Positions 10,030-22,525 of a DNA stretch of 64,000 nt are shown piece after piece. The stretch's first letter is position 1. Each line of letters begins with the position of its first letter. The DNA is taken from the NCBI GenBank assembly GCA_907164885.2, contig OU015492.1, positions 208,094,637 to 208,158,636 on the forward strand, in the 5' to 3' direction. The DNA is from Dolomedes plantarius. Its lineage: Eukaryota; Arthropoda; Arachnida; Araneae; Dolomedidae. A model generated the notes under the pieces. The model made no database searches, was not told the DNA's origin, and saw only the letters and a program-made list of their open reading frames with translations. The position numbers and the translations under genes were made by a program.

Positions 10030-10449
10030 TAGCGGCGTGTTTCTACTAGACAGGAATCCCCGTGGGTAGCGTACACGGTTGACAGTGAGAGGTATAAACG
10101 CGACGAGACGAGGTCGGATAGAGCCGAACGACCAACGAAAAACACTTGCAGTGAATATCGCTTTGCCGTAAAGTAGCCGGACATTATCAAGTTTACCGAA
10201 GGCGTTTTGAAGTTAGCTATCGTTCCAACGACCTGATGATAAAGTGAAGACAGAAAGGTTAGTGGGGCTTATGTACAAGCAGTGAAGTGGCTGAATTCTG
10301 GTAGGGTTTCTGTAATATAACTACCGGGATTAACACACGCGATAAATAATTCCCCGTTGCCTGCTAGACATTGAGTACGGTATTTATGTAGTCTAATTGT
10401 GTTGTAATACAAAGTTTAGTGTAGAAAACCTCGTCGTATCTAGTTAATG
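10030..10449 (+). promoter_or_regulatory. CpG-rich promoter and non-coding first exon candidate
   Basis: This is the most CpG-dense stretch of the first half that I cannot tie to a mobile element. A TATA-like box (ggtataaacg, about 10091) is followed by a CpG-rich leader without long open frames. Two good 5' splice donors occur on the plus strand: AAAG|GTTAGT (about 10259) and AATG|GTGAGT (10449/10450). After the second donor, composition falls back to AT-rich intron-like DNA. It could be the start of a host gene transcribed rightwards with its coding exons beyond the repeats, or part of an unrecognised LTR. Confidence 0.4.
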
Positions 10450-12278
10450 GTGAGTTCATTGTTTAGTATATACATTACCTTAATGATAAAGGAAACAGTG
10501 AACTGGTTTATATAATTTTTTTTGAGTTTAAGCCCTTAAAAGCATTTAATTCTATTTAGAATGACACTGTTAAATAACAAAATGTACAAATTAAAAAAAT
10601 AATTAAAAAATTGTGAGTAAGGGAATTAATTATGCCTATTGGTAATTCAGTTATTCATACATTCATAACTGCATTGCCAAAGGCAAAGCTTGAAATCGAA
10701 TTTCATACCATTATCCTTGATTAAGCTTTTATTTAAGTATAAACTCTTTATAAAACTATTTTTTTTGTATCTTTTAGTTACAATTATAGTTACACATAAC
10801 ATGAATGTATTTATTTAGGTTTCTTCCACATTAGTTCAAATAACTTTCCTATTATATTAGAAAATTATCAAAATATAAGAAGTTCAAAGTGGAAATTTTA
10901 CGTTACTATGCATTTATTTTACAGTCAAAAAGAAAATGAAAAAAAAAGAAAAAAATCAAACCTAGAGTTCAATTTCTTTTAAGTTTTCCTTGCTCTTTAT
11001 CCTGACAAATGATTTCAATATTTATCCTTGTCTATTTATTTGCACTTTTGCATGACTTCTTTCGCTACTTTTAAGCCGAAAAGCTTGCATATAAGTTTAT
11101 AGGAACGTATTGATTCATTCTTTCTTACTCAGATTTTGCTAAAAGTCAATATAGTTGCCTCGAGTTTGCTTTACTTTGATATTTTTCAATCTAAAATATA
11201 CTTTGCAGTAAAAATTACCTTTCGTATTTACATTAAAAAAATCCAATTCGCTTATAAAAAATGTATCTTATGTATTTCCCTTCCCTTTGTCGAAATCTTT
11301 CTTAAAGTTATATAAATATAGCTGAAGCAGTGTATTCGTGTCTTTAGATGAGAAAAAATACTTTTTGCCTATAGTGTGAGAGAATAATTCAATACAGATA
11401 AAGTCGTATTATCTAATTCAATACAGAATTGTTGTAGAGATGGGAAATCTTGAAGCATGTTACGATATCGTTCTGATCGGTCGTCTAATAAACAAACAAA
11501 CAAACAAACGAAATATATTTCGAAATGGGTTTCAAATCCAAATTTTAATATAGTTCAACTTATATCTGATCACAAGCCATATCTAAAAAAGTATTAGTTT
11601 GGCCAATATAGGTGAATTCAAAGACTTTATATTTTCACATAAAAGGTTTTATTTTGGAATTACAACGAATTGAGTCAGAATAACTATTTGAACGTGAGTA
11701 ACTTGTGACATTTGTCGAAAATAATTGAATTAAACGAAAAGATATGTGACACTTCTGAAAAAAATTAAATACTTCATAGCGAAGCGTAAGAAAGAAAATA
11801 TCAGTTTAAAAATCAAAATATATCATAAAGTAAAATGATAAGAGCATCTGTTTAAGACGTCCACACCACAGTAAAACTTTAATGAGTATTCTCTTTAATA
11901 TTCCTAAATCTTAGGGTTCTATCTTACTTTTTTCAAAATATTATATTTTACTATAAATGAATAGAAGGATACTAAAACAATGTAAAAATGTATCGTTGTC
12001 CTAATTGACGAATCACGTAATTTACATTTCCCATTTTTTACAGAATGAACAACAACAAAAAAAAATATTCGACAGTGAAAAGATAAATTATTGACATTTA
12101 CAGAAGATCGTTCGCACTTTATTTAAACGATTTTGATGGTTACGTTTTAGGAATAAATGCTGTATCTTTTTGCGGCGATTTGCTTCTATCTGATAGCCAT
12201 GGTTCTTGACAATAGCTCTAGCTCGAATTTTCCATGAAAGTAAACTTTTCTTAGTACTGTCATGTCAATTTTACCCCA
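10450..12278. other. AT-rich, intron-like DNA
   Basis: No coding exon or transposon seen. A short (AAAC)n microsatellite lies at about 11489-11508. Confidence 0.5.
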
Positions 12279-13661
12279 CTACTTTGATATAAGTAAATGA
12301 TAAGAAAATCAAAGAAAAGGGATAATTTATTTCAGAGAAAAAGGCAAAAGAACGGAGGAGTTAATACTCCGTTGTCCCCCTCTAGCGCGAATGCACGATG
12401 CGATACGATCGGACATTGAGTCATACAAGTTCTGTATGATGTCTTGAGACATTTCGGTCCATATTTGCTGTAACCTTGCCTCTAGTTCGTTCAAACTCGT
12501 GGGATGCCGAGTGGGATGCCGTCCCAACGACGAACTCGTCGTTGGGACGACGAGTTCGTCGTCCCAAATGATCCCAGATATGCTCGGTTGGAGACAAATC
12601 TGGGGATCGGGCAGCCCAAGGAAGGGTAGTAATAGTGCGGAGACAGTCTTGTGACACTCTTGCCGTATGAGGCCGAGCATTGTCTTTTTGAAAAATGGCT
12701 CCTTTGAGCCGTTGCATGAGTGGCAACACATATGGTTGCAGGATTTCATGAACATACCGCTGGGCTGTCATGGTGCCACGGAACAATACTAGGGGTGATC
12801 GTGTATTGTAGGCAATGGCACCCCATACCATCACACCAGCTGTGGGAGCGATGTGTCGCTGTACAGCAAAGGCAGGATGAAGCGTTCACCACGGGCTCTC
12901 CACACACGAACACGATTGTCATCACTGCCGAGATTGAATCTGGATTCGTCGCTAAAGACGACCTGGTTCCATTCCGCTGCAGTCCAGTTTCCTCGTGCGC
13001 GGCAAAACTCCAAACGGAGGCGTCGATGGGTGGGCGTCAAGGGCAGCACACGTAATGGGCGCCGCGATACCAACTGCCCTTCCGCCATGCGCCTTCGTAT
13101 GGTTCGAAAAGACACAGAGGCCCCTAGTGAAGGTGCTACCTGTGCCTAGATGGCGGCCGATGAAGCAGTTGGCTGTACGCGTGCATTTCTTACGATGTGG
13201 CGGTCTTCTCGACGACTGGTCTGTCGAGGGCGTCCTGAGCTTGGTCTTCGTGTACATGACATCTCTCGGGTCCACTGGTCCCAACACCTCCTCACAACAC
13301 AATCAGAGCGGCCTAATTGACGAGCTACTCGCCTAGCTGACCACCCAGCTTCCATCATCCCGACGATTCTCCCCCTCTCAAACTGCGACAGCAGCTTATA
13401 TTGTCTTCGAACACGGCGTAATGGCATGTCTATCTCAGCTCTTCCTTTGTAAATGATTCAGCACACTCAAACAAGCTTTGGTTGCATGTTTTATACTCCA
13501 CAGAGTACGATGTTCAACGCCCTTTACCGGCTATACGTAATGCGCAATCACGCTGCATTTCTAATCATTTGCATATCTCCCCGACATGTACCTTCATTGC
13601 AAGTTTCGTTAAGATCCCGCAATTATTTCTTGGTGCGCTAATTTTTTTGTCCATGAGTGTA
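12279..13661 (-). mobile_element. Tc1-like element, copy 1, left end missing
   Basis: The right terminal repeat (ttcttggtgcgctaat, T run, gtccatgagtgta, followed by TA) is present at about 13627-13661. Homology with copy 2 stops on the left at about 12279 (actactttgatataagtaaatg), before the terminal repeat. It contains a nearly complete but broken transposase on the minus strand. Confidence 0.85.
12327..13427 (-). pseudogene. Tc1-like transposase, frameshifted, with a palindromic insertion
   Basis: Read leftwards: an N-terminal DNA-binding part (MPLRRVRRQYKLLSQFERGR, with RRVARQLGRSDCVVRRCW), then a frame change near 13146, then the first catalytic aspartate (QVVFSDESRFNL), a second frame change near 12834, WGAIAYNTRSPLV, the second aspartate (KDNARPHTA) and the third acidic residue (SPDLSPTEHIWDHL). 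Just after that, at about 12501-12560, the sequence holds about 40 bp of extra palindromic DNA absent from copy 2, which shifts the frame again. The C-terminus RSINSSVLLPFSLK matches copy 2. All three catalytic residues are visible but not in one frame. Confidence 0.85.
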
Positions 13662-14501
13662 TATAGGCCACATATTTATGTAACTAAACATCTTCATATT
13701 AAAACTGGAGTTACAAGATTAGTAGCAGTTAAGTTAAGGAGTTACGTAGTATGTGTTATTTTTCACTTTTTTTGAACGAATTACATTTTTTGGAGTTATG
13801 ACGTTTGACAGAGTTGTACAGAGACAATAAACCAATGTAATAGCATGAAAATCCCAAAATCGTATTTTTTTTAGTTAAGTGGTTTGTTAATTAGAGCAAC
13901 GGTATATTTACTGCAGATAACCTTCCATTTCATTAGTGTTCTAGAACAGAAGTGTTACGAAGAAACTTTGTACTGACAGATGCAAATATATAGCTGATGG
14001 CTGCTCAGTATTAGCTATATTACATTCGCTTGGTTCTATGTTAACCAAAGGATAAAATTCTTCCAATGAATCACGATTGGATTTAAAGTTAATAAAATCC
14101 AACTTCGTAATAGGGAAAAAATTTATTTGCTTTGTTAATTTATTCATTCTAGAAATTTCGTCCACCAAAGGTAATTATGTTCTTTTAAAACACAATATAC
14201 TACATTTTTATAACAAATAATCCAAATTTTAAAATATTTTCTGCATTTTGATTTTAAAGAATGAAAAAAGATACCGATCTAATATTTTTTCTATAATTCG
14301 GAATAGAATTTTTTTTAAATCTTTAAATCCAAGTAAACAATCACTGGAAATTGTCTCCATAGGTTAACATTGAGATGACAGCGAATCCAGTATGACTGCT
14401 ATTCAACAGCCTTAAGAAAAATAATACAAGTGGATTAATAACTCACTCGAATATAAAAAATAACTTTACATATTCAGTACTGGAACACCGTTAAAAATAA
14501 A
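13662..14501. other. AT-rich DNA, nothing recognised
   Basis: No coding or repeat signal was seen. Confidence 0.5.
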
Positions 14502-14618
14502 TACAGTCGAATCCAGTTATAACGAACTTAAAGGCACCAAAGGTTTTGTTCGTTATATCCCAATCATTAAGAAAAATATTAGAGTTCACAAAATGTATAT
14601 CTCATTAGTTGCTATGTA

Positions 14619-15049
14619 TCTATACTAATAAAGGGACAAGTGGAAGTCGAGAGATCACGTGACCGTAACTTATCCGGGCGGGCTACTCCTCGAAAAAAAA
14701 TGGCCGTCAAATATACAGGAAAATCGGTGTATTTTTTTTCTCATGAAAGTACATAAATGTTACATATTTGGAAAGAGCTTCGAAAACTGATAATTTTTTC
14801 TGCGTACACTTATTCTGTTAATTCAATAATTTTAGAGATATTTTCATTCTAAAATCACTCACTGCTGAGAAACCAAATCATCTGGTGCAGTGGTGCTGCC
14901 ATCTGTCGGCAGCGACGGTAATGAAAATTGAAAGGAATTTATTCACTTAAATTTAATACATTTGTAGGCTTTTTTTTCTTTTGTGGGGCCCGAAGTACAT
15001 AAATATGTTACATGCATGGCTTGAGCGTAGCTAAGCGAAGCCCGGCTAG
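14619..15049 (+). mobile_element. Non-autonomous Helitron
   Basis: It begins TCTATACTAATAAAG and ends CTAG after a short hairpin (GGCTT...AAGCC, about 15018-15043). It is inserted between a host A (14618) and T (15050), as Helitrons do, with no target duplication. TC start, CTRR end and A/T insertion are the hallmarks of the family. At 431 bp it has no Rep-helicase and must be mobilised by a full copy elsewhere. Confidence 0.85.
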
Positions 15050-15148
15050 TATTCAATAATGATATATTGAAACAATGATAAAATCTATTAAAAATGATCA
15101 TTAATGAATAAAATTGACTAAAATCGATTACATCAAACTGACACAATA

Positions 15149-15665
15149 CTAATCAAATTGACTAAAAATGAAGATAAATGGAAATAAATTCATTTTATCT
15201 TTAATAGTTGCTAACTGTTTTGATACAGAAATAATCTGTAATCTTCTGCTGACGTGATGCCGATTTGAAAAACATTTTATGAATATCTTTGTCCAATGCA
15301 TCAAAAGACTCCAACACTCTTTCTTCCACTGTTTGTGTTGACAAAAATTAATTACACTCATCGCTGCTGTAGCATCTGAGATGGTGGAGATTTCGTCATT
15401 TTTTTGCTCCTCTTCATCAGCATCAGAAGCAGAATCTTCGATTTCAGAATGATTCATTTTAGTCTTTTCCACAATATCTTAATCAGTCATATTTTTACAT
15501 GTAATGACTTCATCATCACATGTTTCGAACAACTGCCCGCCAAAATCTGAGAATGATGAAATTTTGTGTTTTTCTACCCACACCAGATAGGAAAATCTTC
15601 ATCATCTTCTTCTTCAACATTCTTTGCTTCTTCAACTTTCGTTGTATCTTCAGCATTCTTAAAAA
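15149..15665 (-). pseudogene. Tigger-like transposase, C-terminal tail only
   Basis: The minus strand reads an acidic linker (KVEEAKNVEEEDDEDFPIW), then CDDEVITCKN and MNHSEIEDSASDADEEEQK, then the end region WTKIFIKCFSNRHHVSRRLQ, in at least three frames. This acidic-then-basic layout is the usual C-terminal tail of pogo/Tigger transposases. The DNA-binding and DDE domains are gone. Confidence 0.65.
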
Positions 15666-15862
15666 GTTTAAAAATAAAAAAAATATTCAGTAGTCGACTG
15701 AAAGAAATGTTCGTTATAGCCGATTCTTAAGATTTTGGAGGTTCTCTTCTAAAGGATAAATTAGCTTTAAATGCAATAGGAAAACGGCGGGACCAAAATA
15801 TTCGAACGTTATATCCGGGAGTGTGTTATATACCATGTTCGCTATATCGGGGTTCGACTGTA

Positions 15863-16504
15863 ATCACATGAATAGAATTTTCTAGGTTCATAAAATCTTC
15901 TAATCATGACAGTGCAGCAATTGCGAATTTTGGCAGAGAAACAAATTTTATGGGTTTTTTTAATCTGTTTCATTAGTTTCGGTGATTTAATATCTGCAAC
16001 TAAATAATATATCTATTTTTAATGTCAAAATTTTTATTTTTACACCATTCTTATAATGTTTATTGACAAGTGATTGACAAACTAGAAAAATATATTTAGA
16101 TTATTTATGTCGGTGTGTTTGTGAATAATAGTGTTAATTTTGGTTTCTCTAGATACGAGTATTCATATTTCAAAGGTGCCATTTGCGAAACACATAGATA
16201 GTTTTTGAAGAGATTGAATTTAAAAAAAACATAATATTTTTCATTCTTGAAAGATATTTTTAGTTTGAAAGTGAATAGAAAAGTTTAAATTCTGAAAAAA
16301 CCACAAACAAAACAATATTTAAAGAAACAACTATCTAAATATCCGATAAATTATTTCGAATAAAATCGTAAATTGTTTAAATCGCATATGATGTTTTATA
16401 TGGATTCTAAAAAGATTCAATTTGCAATATTTAATAAATGTGTGGCTTGATTTTCAATTAAGACTATAAATTAGTCGGACAGTATATGAAATATCAGATA
16501 GAAA
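15863..16504. other. AT-rich DNA, nothing recognised
   Basis: No coding or repeat signal was seen. Confidence 0.5.
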
Positions 16505-16506
16505 TA

Positions 16507-17266
16507 CACTCATGGACAAAAAAATTAGCGCACGAAGAAAGAGTCGTCAAAATGAAACGAAATTTTACATACGTAATGACTACTTTGATATAAGTAAATG
16601 ATAAGAAAATCAAACAAAAAGATAATTTATTTCAGAGAAAAAGGCAAAAGAACGGAGGAGTTAATACTCCGTTGGACCCCTCTAGCGCGAATGCACGATG
16701 CGATACGATCAGGCATTGAGTCATACAAGTTCTGTATGATGTCTTGAGACATTTCGTTCCATATTTGCTGTAACCTTGCCTCTAGTTCGTTCAAACTCGT
16801 GGGATGCCCAAATCGTCGTCCCAAATGATCCCAGATATGCTCGATTTTAGACAAATCTGGGGATCGGGCAGGCCAAGGAAGGGTAGTAACAGTGCGGAGA
16901 CAGTCTTGTGACACCCTTGCCGTATGAGGCCGAGAATTGTCTTGTTGAAAAATGGCTCCTGGGAGCCGTTGCATGAGTGGCAACACATGTGGTTGCAGGA
17001 TTTCATGAACATACGGCTGGGCTGTCATGGTGCCACAGAAAAATACTAGGGGTGACCGTGTATTGTAGGCAATGGCACCCCATACCATCACACCAGCTGT
17101 GGGAGCGATGTGTCGCTATACAGCAAAGGCAGGATTGAAGCGTTCACCACGGGCTCTCCACACACGAACACGATTGTCATCACTGCCAAGATTGAATATG
17201 GATTCGTCACTAAAGACGACCTGGTTCCATTCCGCTGCAGTCCAGTTTCCTCGTGCGCGGCAAAAC
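16507..17266 (-). mobile_element. Tc1-like element, copy 2, right end missing
   Basis: The left terminal repeat (CACTCATGGACAAAAAAATT then agcgcacgaagaa) is intact and preceded by TA. Homology to copy 1 then runs to about 17266 (gcgcggcaaaac) and stops inside the transposase gene. It is the same family as copy 1 but truncated on the opposite side. Confidence 0.85.
16627..17266 (-). pseudogene. Tc1-like transposase, C-terminal two thirds
   Basis: A single open stretch of 154 codons (16627-17091) carries WGAIAYNTRSPLV, the second catalytic aspartate (QQDNSRPHTA) and the third acidic residue (SPDLSKIEHIWDHL), and ends RSINSSVLLPFSLK. Upstream, in another frame, NWTAAEWNQVVF-type sequence leads into the first aspartate region before the truncation at about 17266. 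The N-terminal DNA-binding domains are missing. Unlike copy 1 it lacks the palindromic insertion, so it shows the ancestral reading at that site. Confidence 0.85.
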
Positions 17267-17690
17267 TGTGCCTTTCAGAATCGAACTTTTGAGTGAATGA
17301 ATTAAAGAAGCTGCTTGAGATATGCTAATTTTGGTATACGCGCGTGGTATAAATACCCAGCAGCTTGATTAATACAGAAGTTGAAAGAAGGTTTTGTTAA
17401 GGTTGATAGATAAGCGAGAGGGAGCTACGAGGTAAACAGTTCTAGGTGCTATCCTGCGCTAGTGCTTAGGAGGCCCAAAGTTTACGTGGCAGTACTGCTG
17501 GTTTGACTCTCTGCTGGTTTGTGAGGATTTGCAAAGTGTATTTCTATTGAATGTTAATATATATTCTGTAGAAGTAGTACGTATGCTTATTGCTGCAAAA
17601 GCAATTTCTATATGTGCAACGAATTTAATAAACATTGTTTCATGTATAAACTGTGTTTGTATCAAATTCATTTAGAGTGCCACTTCAAAT
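17267..17690 (+). mobile_element. LTR-like block with TATA box and AATAAA
   Basis: It starts TGTGCCTTTCAG exactly where the Tc1 copy is cut. A TATA box (gtggtataaatacc, about 17345), a GC-richer leader and AATAAA (about 17628) appear in the order expected of an LTR. The end, near tatataca (about 17698), and any target duplication could not be fixed. The missing part of the Tc1 copy does not resume after it. Confidence 0.35.
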
Positions 17691-18891
17691 TATATACACC
17701 CAAGTCTGGGTAGAAGTGAGCTATTCTCTATAAAGTCATATCTAGTTATAAAATTTTAGACCGATTTAAAAAATTTATATTATTCGTGTAATTTTTTAAT
17801 ATAGTTTCTTCTCTTAAGAAATTATTCATCTTTACCGTCAAGTGATGAATCATAAATGGAATATCTAAGAAAGAAGAAATTTCACGAAACAATTGACCAT
17901 TGTATGAAAGAATCAGTATTCAAAATAAACTATGGTTAAAAAGTCCATGTTAATTTGAAATTTTTAGCATAAAGCACTTTAATACCGGCTAGTTTTTTAA
18001 AAGAAATAATTTTCTCCCTGAAATTAACAGTATATCCTACAGCGCTGGTTCCAAGAACAAAATTCTTAACTCTTTTTTAATCTGTATTATATCGGTTGAA
18101 AAATATTCAAACACTTACATTAGAAAATATTCCTTTTCACAATTTTACCAACTCTAACAATGTTTTTCTGACAGGCTTTATAGTATTACATAAGATAAGA
18201 AAGTTATATAACCTGAGGTAAATAGAACTGCTTTTATCAAAAATTTCTCCTATGTAAAGGGGAAAATACCCAATAAATATGTAAAGTATAATAAAATATG
18301 TATAGCACGAAAGAGCCAGAACACGCTTTTCTTAAATGTGCAGAGAGTACGTCCCAAGCACGTTATTTAAAAAAAAAAAGCGTTTTATGTTAATCGCATC
18401 ACTCACTTCCGGTAATAACGTAACTGAAAAAATCTTAAATTTTCGTACAAAATCATGAAAAAAAAACATTGTGATTTTAATAGTTTTAATGTCATGAAAC
18501 TAAATGTTTTATGTTCAGTAGTCCGGAAAGTATTTTTTTTCTTCTGTTTTTAAATATCACATAATTTTAGCGATTACATAGTCATTTTTCAGTACATGGA
18601 CATTGTTAACAGCTAGTTTAAAATTACACTAATGTAAAAAGGAATTAACAAGTGCCATGCATTTCGCTATATCACCTATGCTTTGAATATTGGTTTATTT
18701 AATGCACATATTATCTAATATCTAAATGATTGCAATTTTACTAGATAAAAATACGCATCTTTGCTTAGAATTTTTTAAATCTAGTAGAAAAAATTATCAA
18801 TTTGTTATAAACTGCGATGAAGAGTTGTTCTCTAAAAGCATTTAGTGTTCTACATAAAGTTTTAAATTGCGGCCGGGACTTAGCCTATAAA
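17691..18891. other. AT-rich DNA, nothing recognised
   Basis: No coding or repeat signal was seen. Confidence 0.5.
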
Positions 18892-18893
18892 TA

Positions 18894-19918
18894 CAGGGTT
18901 GACACCTATATCCATTAGACCCCTAAACGGTGACAGTTAACTTCTAAACGATGACAGCTTAGGCCATAAAGTTGGTGTCTAGGTATAGTAAAAATGCTAT
19001 GCGCTACTCGATGAGACAACTTACAACGCCATCTATCGGTAAATTTTTAAATTAGCGTTTTTATCTCAAAAATGGTAGAAGATACGAGAAAACAGTCAAT
19101 TACAAAGTTGTTCAGCTTCATCGATTTCGCAAGTAGAGACACCTTGTGCACATTAATAATTAAAACAGAATGTAGAAAACGAACATTCATTTGGTCACGA
19201 TTTCGAAAATTGTCATGTCATAAAGCGTGGATGTTGCACAATGTGCAGCAGGAAATCCAGTCCAGAGTGCAAATGTGTATAGTGGATAATGAAGAGCATT
19301 TTCAGCAGCATAAATAAATGATCCTGCAGATAGGGAATTTTTTTCCAATGCGGAGGCACTTGTCGTGAGACATTCGCCTATACCACGCCGCAATTTTACT
19401 GCCCATTTTATAGTGGGGGCACCATATAGGCGGACAGCATTAGCCCCTATGAAAGGACGACACGAAAGGAGGCATTTTTCGTGGCGCGACGCCAGGATTC
19501 GATCTGAGCACCCTCAGCACCGAAAATCAGCGCGCTGTACCACTGGGCCGCCACAAGCCCAGATAGGGAAATATTTCAGTTTCTTTCCTCCACTCTTTAT
19601 GACATGACAATTTTCGAAATCGTGACCAAACAAATGTTTATTTTCTACATTCTGTTTTAAGTATCAATGTGAGCAAGATGTCTTTACTTACGAAATCGAT
19701 GATGCTGAACAACTTTGTAATTGACTTTTTTTTTCCGTACCTCGTACCGTTTTTGAGAAAAAAAAACGCTAATTCAAAAATTTGCCGATAGATGGCGTTG
19801 TAATTTGTGCCAACGGGTAGTGCATAGACTTTTTACTATACCTAGACACCAATTTTATGGCCTAAGTTGTCACCGCTTAGAAGTTAAAGGGGGTTAACGG
19901 ATATAGGTGGTAACCCTG
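18894..19918. mobile_element. Fold-back element with ~335-bp inverted arms carrying a SINE
   Basis: The left arm, 18894-19231, begins CAGGGTTGACACCTATATCC; the right arm, about 19588-19918, is its inverted copy, ending with the complement of CAGGGTTACCACCTATATCC. TA borders both ends (18892-18893, 19919-19920). The arms differ by scattered substitutions, so the element is not recent. The 355-bp core holds a minus-strand SINE (19337-19553). No transposase is present. Confidence 0.85.
19337..19553 (-). repeat. tRNA-headed SINE
   Basis: On the minus strand it starts GTGGCGGCCCAGTGGTACAG. The B box is GATCGAATCC-like (complement of ggattcgatc, about 19494-19503), and the tail contains CATAGGGGCTAATGCTG, then AAAATGGGCAG, CGACAAGTGCCTCCGCATT and a short A-run. 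The order matches the SINE at 21291-21518 along its length. Confidence 0.85.
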
Positions 19919-19920
19919 TA

Positions 19921-21290
<1,370 letters not shown>

Positions 21291-21498
21291 AGTGGCGGCC
21301 TTGTGGTATAGCGCACTGGTTTTCGGTGCTGAGGGTGCTCGGATCGAATCCTGGCGAAGCGCCACTAAAATGCCTCCGTTTGTGTCGTCCCTTCATAGGG
21401 GGCAATGCTGATCTCCCTATATGGCGCCCTGATAATAAAATGGCCAGCAAAACTGCGGTGAATTATAGTCGAATGTGTTCGCGACAAGTGCCTCCGCA

Positions 21499-21518
<20 letters not shown>
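21291..21518 (+). repeat. tRNA-headed SINE, full length
   Basis: It starts AGTGGCGGCC. The A-box-like TGGTATAGCGC (21304) and B box GGATCGAATCC (21341-21351) form the RNA polymerase III promoter of a tRNA-derived head. A conserved tail follows (CATAGGGGGCAATGCTG, AATAAAATGGCCAGC), then CGACAAGTGCCTCCGCATT and an (A)18 tract at 21501-21518. At 228 bp it is a typical SINE. Confidence 0.9.

Positions 21519-21570
<52 letters not shown>
21519..21570. repeat. (TA)n microsatellite abutting the SINE poly(A)
   Basis: The SINE poly(A) passes straight into (TA)n. Confidence 0.95.
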
Positions 21571-21576
<6 letters not shown>

Positions 21577-22194
21577 GACCCGAATTGGGTCATCTCTTGA
21601 AGAAACACTATCGAGGCCGAAAATAAATGCGATTCCAATTCACAAAGAACAGCTGAAGTTTATACCATAAACAACAAAATGTTACTCGCATCCAAGCCAA
21701 CCCACGTCACTCGTTGCGGGCGAATATAGAATTAGGTTAAAGAGGGGTTGCCAGGAAATGACGGAGAGATTTAGCATATGGAACGGTGGAGTCAAGGTGT
21801 CAGAAGGTTGCCCCATTTAGAAAGTTCAGAAAAGGGCGATTAAAGATTATTAATAATATTATCACACACACACACACTCTCAGTAACATATATATATATA
21901 TATATATTATACGTCATTAGTTCGGACGTATCATCGTTCAAATTTTGACCCACAACAAAACTTCCGTGTCTCCGAAGAAGAGCCAATTGTTTTTTTACAT
22001 TGATTTTTTTTGCTTTTACACAGTTCAAAAGTCTTTGTGTCATTTTTATCAATTTGATATAATAAATTGTGTTTGTTCCAGTCTGATTATCTCCGAACTT
22101 TTCCTTCTTCGATTATATTAACTCTTTTTTTATTTTTAATCATAAACTGTTCCCAATGTAATTCTACTAACAGCTGCTGTAGTGAATTGTAGCG
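21571..22194. other. Non-coding DNA with a CA/TA microsatellite
   Basis: A (CA)n...(TA)n tract lies at about 21863-21907. 21575-21835 is GC-richer but not identified. Confidence 0.45.
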
Positions 22195-22290
22195 CAAGAT
22201 TTCTATAAATAGATCACTTCCTGTATAGCGCGCATGCGCATTGATTTTCAACATTTCGATTCCCGCGTTAAGTAAATTTTTGTCACTTCG
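22195..22290 (+). promoter_or_regulatory. Promoter-like cluster: TATA, ETS-like and NRF1-like sites
   Basis: In order: TCTATAAATAG (about 22201), CACTTCCTG (ETS-like, about 22216) and CGCGCATGCGCA (about 22229-22240), which fits the NRF1 consensus YGCGCAYGCGCR exactly. No gene or start codon that I recognise follows; it may be the U3 part of an unrecognised LTR. Confidence 0.35.
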
Positions 22291-22329
22291 AAAGGGTACT
22301 TCTTACTGAGAGCACATTCTATTTTCATT

Positions 22330-22455
22330 AAATGTTATTCTTAATATGATTAATATGTTAATAATATGATTAATATGATATTCTTAATATGTCATTCTTA
22401 CTATTCTTCTGTTGACTTTCGTTTCTTTTCGTTTCTTTTCGTTTCGTTTGATTTA
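22330..22455. repeat. Short local tandem repeats
   Basis: Repeats of ttcttaatatgattaatatg-like units (22337-22400) are followed by (tttcgtttct)n near 22425-22450. Confidence 0.75.
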
Positions 22456-22525
22456 GAAACTTTTAACCACTGAACCTCATGTTGACTACTTCCAGTGTTA
22501 AATATGCTGCCCTGTCTTTATCCAA

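Larger units (their letters stand above)
14504..15860 (-). mobile_element. Pogo/Tigger-like element, interrupted by a Helitron
   Basis: The ends form inverted repeats: left CAGTCGAATCCAGTTATAAC (14504 on), right the complement of CAGTCGAACCCCGATATAGC, ending at 15860, each bordered by TA (14502-14503, 15861-15862). Internal sub-terminal copies of GTTCGTTATA also face each other. Only the C-terminal part of a transposase remains, so it is a deletion derivative. A Helitron at 14619-15049 lies inside it and is therefore younger. Confidence 0.85.

Noticed and set aside
12720..13336. Plus-strand open frames across the Tc1 copies
   Set aside because: Antisense shadows of the minus-strand transposase.
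21291..21360. Possible functional tRNA gene
   Set aside because: A and B boxes are present but the body does not fold as a tRNA cloverleaf by eye and a SINE tail with poly(A) follows.
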